Positions 33,841 through 43,163 of a DNA stretch of 64,000 nt are shown piece after piece; position 1 is the first letter of the stretch, and each line of letters opens with the position of its first letter. Below the pieces are notes generated by a model. It was not told the DNA's origin. It saw only the letters and a program-made list of their open reading frames with translations, and made no database searches. The stretch is from NCBI GenBank assembly GCA_950097015.1, contig CATNEN010000029.1, forward strand, positions 4,111,501 to 4,175,500, read 5' to 3'. A program made the position numbers and the translations under genes. Source of the DNA: Macrostomum hystrix (lineage: Eukaryota; Platyhelminthes; Macrostomidae).

Positions 33841-33850
33841 TCATTTCCAG
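33841..33850 (+). promoter_or_regulatory. Acceptor-like AG upstream of NLE1 (possible trans-splice site)
   Basis: TCATTTCCAG ends at 33850, 57 nt before the ATG at 33907. In animals with spliced leaders such sites receive the leader. It could equally be the 3' end of an ordinary 5' UTR intron. Confidence 0.35.
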
Positions 33851-33906
33851 CAGTTGCAACAAAGAAGAGCTGTCCAGCCTGAATTCAACAAAGGGTTAGT
33901 TTTGTA

Positions 33907-36900
33907 ATGTCCAACACTGATGACAGCCAGGAGGACTCGCGCGCTGTGCTGGTTCAGTTTGTCAGCGAATCAGGCGAAGAGGCTGGTCCACCACTGCAGG
34001 CACTGCTGAGCTCCTCTGTGACAGATTTGAAAGCTACTCTTGATGCGCAACTGCTAGCGCAAACCGGTGGCGACTATGATGATCAAGTTGTCTATAAGTG
34101 AGTATTTATAATTGACTTGGGTGAGAGATTTTGGGGGGGGGTGAGTCGCATTCGCCTCTTTCATGAAGGTCCCTGAGCTCGATTCCTTGGCGAGGCCATA
34201 TTTATTTTGGGCGTAGCCGCGGGGAGAAAGCTTGGGGGCTTGTCGTGCAATTTACGTTCCCGAGGGCTAACGATGAGTTAGTTAAGGGCAGATGTACACA
34301 CCTGTGTGAGTGTGTGCTCAGGAGTCAGCGGAATGTGCAGAATTGCCTCCTCGCTGGCTGCAGATCTTGTGTCACCAAATGATGTGCCATTGTCAGCAGC
34401 CCTCCAGCAATTCCTGCTGCTGCTGCTGCTAGTTGAGAAATAAGATATTTTTATGTTTGTAGACTGTTACAAGCCACTCCGATATTTTCGCAGATTCTTT
34501 GTTGACGATGCCGAAGTGGCCGCCAGTCTGTCCGACTCCGTCGACTGCGGCCGGGTTAGCGAGCGCCTGCTGCGCATCGTCTACCAACCCCAGGCTCTGT
34601 TCCGCGTCCGGCCCGTCACCCGATGCACCTCCAGTCTGCCCGGCCACGCCGAAGCCGTTTTATCAGCGGCCTTCTCGCCGGACAGTCGCCATCTAGCTAG
34701 CGGCTCCGGCGACGCCACCGTTCGCTTCTGGGATCTGGCCACCGAGACGCCGTTGCACGCCTGCCTCGGTCACAAGCACTGGGTGCTGTGCATCGCCTGG
34801 TCTCCGGACGGGCGCCGATTGGCCAGCGCCTGTAAGCGCGGCCAGATCTGTCTCTGGTGCCCGGACACCGGCAAACAGATTGGCAAGCCGCTGGCTAGGC
34901 ACAGCCAGTGGGTTACTAGTCTGGCCTGGCGGCCGCTGCATCTAGACGCCGAGTGCCGCCTATTAGCATCGGCTTCTAAAGATTGCACTGTGATATTGTG
35001 GGACACCATTGTTGGTCAGGTTAGCCGGGTCATCAGCGGTCACGAACAGGCTGTGACACAGGTTTGTTCTCTCATTTATCTTATTTTTATTCTACTGTTA
35101 AGCCCCCAAGTCTTCTCCCTGCGGCTGCGCCTCAAATGAATGTGGCCTCACTGCGGAATCGAGCTCAGGAACCTTGGTGCGAGAGACAAACGCGTTGACC
35201 GCTCTTGCACTCACCCACACCCCACTGATACGTATACATTACCACACTTACATACATAAGTGTGTACATATGCCCTGAGTTTTTCATCCTTTGCACGCTC
35301 TGTGCTTTGGGGTGAGGGATTGGGCCTCGTAAGCATCGAGCTCAAGCAATTACTCATATTTAAACTCCGCTGACTCGCAGGTACGCTGGGGCGGCACAGA
35401 TCTGTTGTACACAGGCAGCCGCGATCGCACAGTGCGAGTTTGGCGCACAGATGACGGAATACTCTGTCGCACTACTGCAGCAGCACGCTCATTGGGTGAA
35501 CACCCTGGCGTTAAGCACGGACTACGCTATGCGAGTTGGCGCTAATGAGCCCGGACAGCCGGTACCAGCCGTTGATACTCTGCGGGCGGAGCTGTGCGAA
35601 CGCGCCAAACGAGTCTACGAAGCGGCCAGGTTTGTTACCGTCTGTATACTAAAAACATTGGATTGTAAAAACGTTCCATTCTCATTGTTAGGAATCAACG
35701 GGCTTGTGAATGGGTAATTGTTCATCTTAAAACAGGGGATGTTTAGAATTTATATTCGTAGGTAAGCAATCGTTCATGAAATGGTCATTAAGGAGTCGGA
35801 GTAAAGTTGGTCATAAAGAGTTCTGAAATAGTTATTCATAAACAGATCTGAGAGGAGTTGGTCATACAGAGATCTGAGAGGAGTTGGTCATTAAGATTAA
35901 GGTATCTGAGATGAGTTGGTCATTGAGGTATCTGAGATGAGTGGTCATTGAGGTATCTGAGAGGAGTTGGTCATTGAGGTATCCGAGAGGAGTTGGTCAT
36001 TGAGGTATCTGAGAGGAGTTGGTCATTGAGGTATCTGAGAGGAGTTGGTCATTGAGGTATCTGAGAGGAGTTGGTCATTGATGTATCTGAGAGGAGTTGG
36101 TCATTGAGGTATCTGAGAGGAGTTGGTCATTGATGAATCTGAGAGGAGTTGGTCATTGAGGTATCTGAGAGGAGTTGGTCATTGAGGTATCTGAGAGGAG
36201 TTGGTCATTGAGGTATCTGAGAGGAGTTGGTCATTGAGGTATCTGAGAGGAGTTGGTCATTGAGGTATCTGAGAGGAGTCGGTCATTGAGGTATCTGAGA
36301 GGAGTTGGTCATTGAGGTATCTGATAGGAGTTGGTCATTGAGGTATCTGAGATGAGTTGGTCATTGAGGTATCTGAGAGGAGTTGGTCATTGAGGTATCT
36401 GAGAGGAGTTGGTCATTGAGGTATCTGAGAGGAGTTGGTCATTAAGGGATCGGTGGAGTTGGTCATTGAGGGATCGGTGGAGTTGGTCATTGAGGTATCT
36501 GAGAGGAGTTGGTCATTGAGGTATCTGAGAGGAGTTGGTCATTGAGGTATCTGAGAGGAGTTGGTCATTGAGGTATCTGAGAGGAGTTGGTCATTGAGGT
36601 ATCTGAGAGGAGTCGGTCATTGAGGTATCTGAGAGGAGTTGGTCATTGAGGTATCTGATAGGAGTTGGTCATTGAGGTATCTGAGATGAGTTGGTCATTG
36701 AGGTATCTGAGAGGAGTTGGTCATTGAGGTATCTGAGAGGAGTTGGTCATTGAGGTATCTGAGAGGAGTTGGTCATTAAGGGATCGGTGGAGTTAGGAGC
36801 CTGGGTATTGACTCACCTGCACTCACCTGGCACACCGCAGACGCGGACAGCCCGAACGCCTAGTGTCCGGCAGTGACGACTTCACCCTGACGCTCTGGAC

Positions 36901-37306
36901 ACCCGAAACTGACAAGCGGCCAGTGGCTCGCCTGACCGGTCACCTCCAGCTTGTGAACGATGTCCGATTCAGTCCAGACGGCCGGCTGTTAGCTAGCGCC
37001 AGTTTCGACAAATCTGTCCGCCTCTGGGACGGCCGGACCGGCCGCTTCCTGGCCACCCTGCTTGGCCACGTTGGCCGAGTCTACCAGGTTGCTTGGTCCG
37101 CGGACAGCCGCCTACTGGTGTCCTCCAGTGCTGATAGTACACTGAAACTGTGGGACATTGGTGCGGCCGGCAGTAAGAACCGGTTAAAACCGGTCAACGA
37201 TCTGCCCGGACACGCTGACGAAGTCTACGCTGTTGATTGGTCGCCAGATGGACAGAAAGTGGCCAGCGGTGGCAAAGATCGGGAATTGAAGCTTTGGCGG
37301 AACTGA
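33907..37306 (+). CDS. NLE1: Notchless homolog NLE1, WD40 ribosome-biogenesis protein (one frameshift)
   Basis: Four exons: 33907-34097, 34494-35061, 35381-35629 and 36841-37306. After removal of one extra base the product is 490 residues against 485 in human. NLE1 binds the AAA ATPase Mdn1/Rea1 through its N-terminal ubiquitin-like domain and acts in 60S pre-ribosome remodelling in the nucleus; it also modulates Notch. Seen: the N-terminal UBL (VLVQFVSESGEE), an NLE signature IVYQPQALFRVRPVTRCTSS, then WD40 blades with GSGDATVRFWDL, HWVLCIAWSPDGRRLAS, HWVNTLALSTDYAMR, VSGSDDFTLTLW, SASFDKSVRLWDGRTGRFL and PGHADEVYAVDWSPDGQ, ending KLWRN. Introns hold two SINE-2 copies and a 26-bp array. A 1-base insertion near 35474 breaks exon 3. 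Confidence 0.93.
34128..34440 (+). mobile_element. SINE family 2 in NLE1 intron 1
   Basis: GAGCTCGATTCCTTGGCGAG, GCGTAGCCGCGGGGAGAAAG, GCAGATGTACACACCTGTGT and TGTGCTCAGGAGTCAGCGGA match the copy at 24885-25285 in order. It ends with (CTG)n near 34420-34430. Confidence 0.8.
35095..35225 (-). mobile_element. SINE family 2 fragment in NLE1 intron 2
   Basis: Reverse orientation: TCTTCTCCCTGCGGCTGCGC, GAATGTGGCCTCACTGCGGA and AATCGAGCTCAGGAACCTTG correspond to the head half of family 2. The 3' half is missing. Confidence 0.7.
35381..35629 (+). pseudogene. NLE1: NLE1 exon 3 with a 1-base insertion
   Basis: Entry frame gives VRWGGTDLLYTGSRDRTVRV and GILCRT up to 35473. From 35475 the frame one base later gives LQQHAHWVNTLALSTDYAMR and continues to the donor in the phase needed by exon 4. 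Deleting the A at 35474 restores the full WD40 sequence. The feature is a lesion in one exon, not a separate pseudogene. Confidence 0.85.
35855..36795. repeat. 26-bp minisatellite in NLE1 intron 3
   Basis: About 36 copies of GAGGAGTTGGTCATTGAGGT followed by ATCTGA. Diagnostic variants (AGTCGGTC, CTGATAGG, AAGGGATCGGTGG) recur in the same order at a 334-bp spacing, showing a duplicated block. Confidence 0.93.
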
Positions 37307-37417
37307 ATTCCTTGATATTTTTTATGGGCTTGTGATGCTCTTCAGTGCCTATCTATGATTTGTTTATAGAAGGAGTGCCATCTTACTGAAACACTAAACT
37401 CGATGTAGTCAATTCTC

Positions 37418-37423
37418 ATTAAA
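37418..37423 (+). terminator. NLE1: Possible NLE1 polyadenylation signal (ATTAAA)
   Basis: ATTAAA lies 112 nt after the stop codon. It is the commonest variant signal. No closer AATAAA is present. Confidence 0.4.
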
Positions 37424-37484
37424 ATTAGAACATTAACAGCATTTGGCTAGAATAATATACATTTTTTAGCAAAAATGGCGGCCG

Positions 37485-37945
37485 GAACCGTGCATAAAAC
37501 GACAGCAGAAACCGTACCTAGAATCGCAAGAGGAACCGTACCTAGAATCGCAAGAGGAACCGTACCTAGAATCGCAGGAGGAACCATACCTAGAATCGCA
37601 GGAGTAACCATACCTAGAATCGTAGCAGGAACCGTACCTAGAATCGCAGGAGGAACCGTACCTAGAATCGCAAGAGGAACCGTACCTAGAATCGCAGGAG
37701 GAACCATACCTAGAATCGCAGGAGGAACCATACCTAGAATCGCAGGAGGAACCGTACCTAGAATCGCAGGAGGAACCGTACCTAGAATCGCAGCAGGAAC
37801 CGTACCTAGAATCGCAGGAGGAACCGTACCTAGAATCGCAGGAGGAACCATACCTAGAATCGCAGGAGGAACTGTACCTAGAATCGCAGGAGGAACCATC
37901 CATAGAATCGAAGGAGGAACCGTACTTAGAATCGCAGCAGGAACC
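37485..37945. repeat. 24-bp minisatellite between NLE1 and JIP
   Basis: About 18 copies of GTACCTAGAATCGCAGGAGG plus AACC. All frames stay open; no start, splice or domain context. Confidence 0.93.
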
Positions 37946-38419
37946 AATTCTTGTTAACTCAATCAGAATCGTAGATAAAAGTGCATTTTTGTGAGTTTTC
38001 AAACGGGTATTCAAAAGTTAAGCGTGTTGGCATTTCAAGGCAATGTTATTGTCAAAAGTTGCGGTTAAGTAGTTTTTTTGCAGCTTAAACTAATTTTATT
38101 GTAAATTCAAATTACACTTGAGTTTATGTATAACAGCGACCTCTCAGCAAATTCTTCCTATGCGTTTCCTACCTGTTTTCAACTGTGTAAGGCATTGCAT
38201 TTTCTATCTCGTTGGATTAAAGTTTATTGACGCAATGGCTTAATTTTTTCTTTCTTTTTTAATAAAAATTTAAACAGTGCGGTAGTCAGTTATTAGAGAA
38301 AGTTTAAATTCAAGACTACATTTCTAGTATGCCTATAGATAGTTCTAGTCTACTATGAGTAGACACGCTAGGTAATTCCTATTTTGTTGTTAAGAAGGCA
38401 CAATATTCAATCACTTCAG

Positions 38420-38750
38420 CAGCAGGCGAACAGTCAAACTAACGGCTCTGTCCGCACCTGCAGCGGCTGCCAGCGTCAATTTTATCAGCTAACGGAGCTC
38501 AACGTCGATCTCGACTCCAATCGACCCTGTCGGCACTGCTTGGACGAGATGGAGCACGAGGTTTCGTCTAAAGTTGTCGACTCCGTGCTGTTGCGTCACA
38601 CCAGCATTAGCCAATCGCTGCGCAGCTTCATGAGCAGTACACCATCCCGCCCGGTCAGCATGCCCGTTGTATCTGGCCGTTGCGATGACCTGACTACTAC
38701 TGCTGTTGCTGCTGCCGCTGCTGCTGATTCTGGACTAAAGTCGCCGGAAA
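38420..38750 (+). CDS. JIP 5' exon with Cys-x2-Cys pairs
   Basis: Open frame without an early ATG. It contains VRTCSGCQRQFYQLTELNVD and PCRHCLDEMEHE, spacing C-x2-C...C-x2-C, compatible with a small zinc ribbon. An Ala run (AVAAAAAADS) follows near the donor. Splice phase 1 matches the SH3 exon acceptor at 39259. I know no such motif in vertebrate JIP1, so membership in the gene rests on phase and position. Confidence 0.55.
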
Positions 38751-41599
38751 GTAAGCTAATTTCAGTTTCGAAACCCGTGTTACAACAAGCGGTTTGATTT
38801 GCTTACTGGAATAATAGCGTCTCCCAGTATCCAATCAGCGACTAGCAGACCAAACTGTTTAAAATCAGAAGTAACCAATCAGCGATCAGCTCACAAAATT
38901 GTGTAGAATCCAAAGAAGCCAATCAGCGATCAGCTCACCAAATTTAGTAGAATCCAAAGGAGCCAATCAGCGATCAGCTCACCAAATTTAGTAGAATCCA
39001 AAGTAGCCAATCAGCGATCAGCTCACCAAATTTAGTAGAATCCAAAGGAGCCAATCAGCGATCAGCTCACCAAATTTAGTAGAATCCAAAGGAGCCAATC
39101 AGCAATCAGCTAACCAAATTTAGTAGAATCCGAAGGAGCCAATCAGCGATCAGCTCACCAAATTGTGTAGAATCCGTAATAGCCAACCGTGTTTGTTTAA
39201 TCCCTAGACTATTCAATATGATTTGTATCATAGACATCATTCTTTCCCACCCAATCAGCGACCCGGTCCTACTATCAGTCCGCCGAATGGGAGGCTCTCT
39301 GGTCTGTCGGCGACTCCCAGACGCAGCCGTCGCCGTTGCCGACTCCGTCGCATCGAGCCGCCCACCGGTTCTGTCCGCGTCATCCGGACCAGCTGTCACT
39401 GGCCGAAGGCGATCCAGTCGCTGTCCTCCGCGTCGACTCTGATGGCTGGGCTGCTGGCGTTAATCTGCGCACTAAGGAGCGCGGCGTGTTCCCATTGGCT
39501 ATGACCGTTGCTAGCGGCCGACGCGGCGACGGAGCCGGCTCCGAACTGCACCCGCCACCACCCGCTGCTTTGTCAACATTGTCCTCGGCGGATGCGACGT
39601 CGACAGCTGGCGGAGGCAGCGACGCTAGCAACGGGACAACAAATTTTGTTGCTACCGGTTTGAATTTTATTGGCGCCGTGGAAGTTGCTACAGGTGTGGA
39701 TAGGACCAGACTGGCCAAGGCTATGGACCGGGTGAGTATGCGGAACAACCCTTGCTATTCATACTCGTACTACTCACAGTAGCAGTGGTATGGAAATGTT
39801 TTAAGAAGTTGATCACATAAAGGAAGGTGACCCTCTACAACTTTTGGCCACATTTGCAGCCGACAGCACAGCCGCAGCTGTTGCGCGGCGCATCTGAAGG
39901 CTGCGTACGGCTGTTCAGTCCATGGACTGGGGCGGACGCCACACCATCCCTCAATTACCCCAATTTAACAGCTGGGTGAACTGAAGCAATGCAGAGTTAA
40001 ATGTCTTGCTGCAGGACGCAGATTCCAGAATTTTGTTGTTGAACGCCTCCTCAATCTCCTCTAAAAATGCGGCAGGTATTGAGCAGTCAGTCATCCAACA
40101 GTGGCGCCAGTTGCAGCATAGTGGTCACCACCTATGGCATCAGGATGACTAGCAGCAGTCTAACTGGAGAGGTGAGACTTGATGAATTACTGCGTGTTAC
40201 ACTGTGTGTTCTTATTGAAATTTGTATTGCATGGCATGTTTATTTTATTATTTGTTGTTGCTTCATGCTTTTCTAAATAGATAAAATAAAAATGACACAG
40301 CCGAATAGAGCCCGATGTTTTTTCAAGCCTTTGTAGCCCGGTTGTTCAGTCCATGGACTGGGGGGACGCCTCACCCACCCTTAATTACCCATTTAACAAC
40401 TGGGTGAATTGAAGCAATCCAGAGTTCACTGTCTTGTTAAAGGACACAAATTGTTTCAGTGGAATCAGGAATCGAACCCCCGACCTTCAAGTCGTGAGTC
40501 CGACGCTCTAACCACTAGGCTACAAGCCCTCTACATGAGAGGGAGTTTTTTTAAGCAACCCCTTGGGCTAAACACCTACCTCTAAATCGTATTCATGTTT
40601 TATTTCTAACATTTAGTTTATTAAGTCATTAGTAATCTACAACTAGCAACTATACTTACTACGAGTATAGCATCATCAGCAGCAGCAGTCGGAGCGGCGT
40701 CACGCACATAATAAAACACCGACGGCGGCTAAGAGACGCGCTCCCCTGCTCAAGCTGCTGCTACGCAGGCTATCATCGCCCTGCCTAGCGGACTCAACAG
40801 ACGATGCCAGCAACAAAACTGCGATTGATAAAATAGTTGTAGAAGAGGCTATTGTACGACGGCGAGGTAGTTGCCAGCTTTTACAGGTAGCTAGACAGAA
40901 TGCAGGTAGACTAGTTAATAAATTTATTTGTTAGATTAAAAGTACAAATATATTTACGATTTTATATACCGTTCATTTTTATCTGGTTATTATTATTTTA
41001 GCCTTTGTAGACAAAAAATTTTTAATTCCCATTTAGATAATAATAAATCATATCAATAATATGAAATAAAAATTTATTCTGCGTTTTTTACCGACGTCAT
41101 AATTAAAAGAAATTGTTTCATGGCTTATTATCAATTTAATAAATATGAATTTCCCTTTAATATCCCTTTATCTAAAAGGAAATGGATGACTCATTTCCCG
41201 CATTGTCCGACTCTCAACCTAATGTCGTGCATGAGGATGAGAAAGTCAGTTGGGCAGATGTATTGCACACAGCTGTGTACAGCTCTCTTGCAAATATTGT
41301 TACAAAAGATCATCTTTCTGCTATCCATTCCCGTCCAGCCCTCGGCCGAGCAGTTCAGTTACTACTTTAGCATGCGCAACGTGTCCCTCTGCTGCGTGCA
41401 TCCGTCCAGGCCGACCGTCGGCGCGTTTGTCACCAGGCATCCGCGACTGGAGCGGCGCCTGGCTGCTGCTCACGTTTTCACTGGCAGCTGCCAACAGCTG
41501 GCCAGCCTGGTGACCGCAGTTCAGACTGCCTACGGTAGATTCTACAACGAATACATGGCCTTCTGTCATCCCACCGAGGACTTGTTCATCGACGAATAA
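38420..41599 (+). CDS. MAPK8IP1: JNK-interacting scaffold protein, JIP1/2 type (SH3 + PID), 5' end unresolved
   Basis: Exons 38420?-38750, 39259-39731, 40076-40171 and 41339-41599, phases consistent. JIP1/2 scaffold MLK, MKK7 and JNK and link cargo to kinesin-1. Seen: an unusual first exon with CSGCQ and CRHC pairs; SH3 domain HRFCPRHPDQLSLAEGDPVA with GVNLRTKERGVFP; PID/PTB starting NFVATGLNFIGAVEVATG, continuing SIVVTTYGIRMTSSS and FSYYFSMRNVSLCCVHPS; and the typical C-terminus FYNEYMAFCHPTEDLFIDE, close to human FYKQFVEYTCPTEDIYLE. JIP rather than APPL is clear from the SH3 and this tail. The JNK-binding motif and an initiator ATG were not found, so upstream exons or trans-splicing are likely. 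The first exon's right donor is AAA|GTAAGC. Confidence 0.85.
38825..39190. repeat. 44-bp minisatellite in JIP intron 1
   Basis: About eight copies with GAGCCAATCAGCGATCAGCT and CACCAAATTTAGTAGAATCC. The segment CCAATCAGCGA in each unit also occurs at the true 3' splice site (39251-39261). Confidence 0.92.
39846..40030 (-). mobile_element. SINE family 1 in JIP intron 2
   Basis: GCAGCCGACAGCACAGCCGC, GGCTGTTCAGTCCATGGACT and AACTGAAGCAATGCAGAGTT in minus orientation. It lacks the tRNA head and ends 45 bp before exon 40076. Confidence 0.8.
40325..40536 (-). mobile_element. SINE family 1 in JIP intron 3
   Basis: Body from GTTGTTCAGTCCATGGACTG to a complete tRNA-like head at the right end (reverse of GTAGCCTAGTGGTTAGAGCG and GGGGGTTCGATTCC). 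The distal 3' body and tail are missing. Confidence 0.85.
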
Positions 41600-43125
41600 C
41601 TAGCCCTGGTGACGATTGCATCCCTCGTCTTCCCTATGCAGAGCCTATCGTTTTAATTTCACTTTATTTCCGTGTCGACCACTACTGAGCTTTCCGTGTC
41701 TGCGGATCGAAATGGACACTAATTTTGTCGTCATTTAATTAAACTTTTAAAACTAGTATCTCTCAATCAATGGTACTTTAAATCTTAATGTAGCTTATGT
41801 AGTGATCTTTATAACTTCAAAATGTTTAATCCACTGTAAGTTCTGGTCATTCGTTTTCAGCCTTTAGCAACTGTTGTTTTAAAGATAAAGCTTGCTATTG
41901 TTTAAATTCATGCGCTTTCATTTTAATTGTGCTCTTTTTAGCCACCAATGCTACTCACTCAAAGCAGTATTATATATGGCGCATTCTCGCGCTAATTCGT
42001 AATTATATTACAAATTTTAGTCAACCGCTTGCTCGCTTCTTCTTGGCTTTTTACGTTTACTGAATTTACTGCCTTTATCTCCCTGGAATTTTAGTACATC
42101 TGTTTTATTATGACACAATTAATACAGGTTTAAACCGATGCTAATAAAATTGTAAAAAAATTGCTAGAAAAATAAACTGCGCTTTCATCATTAATGAGTG
42201 TCGTGAGAATTTTTTTAGTTTCTGCTGAACTTAAACTCCTGTGTGTGTGCACTTCTGTATTTTTTACTCTCTTTATAAAAACAACTAAAGTAGAGATTTT
42301 GGGTTTCGGGATAGTTTATAATTGTTTTCATTGCTTGTAATTCGACTCAAAAAGTCTTAACTAATATGACTTCGGTGGTAAGAATCGTAATCTGGTTAGA
42401 TGTGCCATCACATCCTGTGGTGCTCTGAAGGCCTGGCAGCTTTACTTTCCACTAGCAGGATCAGGCACGCCGAATTGGAATGAATTTTCGAATTATTGAT
42501 TCTAGTCAGTGATTTTTATCAGTAGTAAACTAAAATAAAAATAAATACATAATTTATGTATTTATTTTATTTTAATTATCTTAAAAAATATCAGCAATTA
42601 AATTGACTGTTTTCTCGGAAAAAATATATAATTTGTGTTTCATGATGAGAGAAATCCAGCTGCCGGCTTTGTTAATAAAAAAGTATATTATAACACATGA
42701 TAATAAAAAGAGGCTTGCTTCAATAGTGCATTAATGGCAACAGTCAACTGCATCTGGTCCCGACTTATACGACGCAAAAAATGAAGGCTTACTGGATTCA
42801 CTCTGGTTCCACTTTACTTGGGTGTATGCATTGTTTCTGCGCGTTTTCGGCGCACACCATATGTATTCTCAATCATTAAGTTATTTGGTATCAGCTGTAT
42901 GTATTTGTAGACAAATATTTAGCAAGAAAGTGTAGGCCGCTATATAAAAGTTTTGCTTACAGTGTAGCTTATATTTTGTTATATTGCAACAACAAGAACG
43001 ATAAAGATTTGCAAATGTAAAACTTTCTAAGAACAGACTACAGTGTCAGCCCGTGTGTTTGTTAATTATACTGTCAAGTAAGCCGAAAACGCGTTTATCA
43101 TCGCGACAGAACATTCGTTTCATAT
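41600..43125. other. JIP 3' UTR and intergenic sequence
   Basis: AT-rich. It holds the JIP polyadenylation signals and otherwise no gene or array. Confidence 0.5.
42143..42176 (+). terminator. JIP polyadenylation signals (two AATAAA)
   Basis: AATAAA at 42143-42148 and at 42171-42176, about 550 nt after the stop codon. Nothing closer is canonical. Confidence 0.45.
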
Positions 43126-43163
43126 TTTAGCACATTCTTTTTAATTAAGTGTTTATTTTAAAT

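Noticed and set aside
37447-38014. Three open frames through the AGAATCGCAGGAGG array
   Set aside because: 24-bp unit artefact between two genes.
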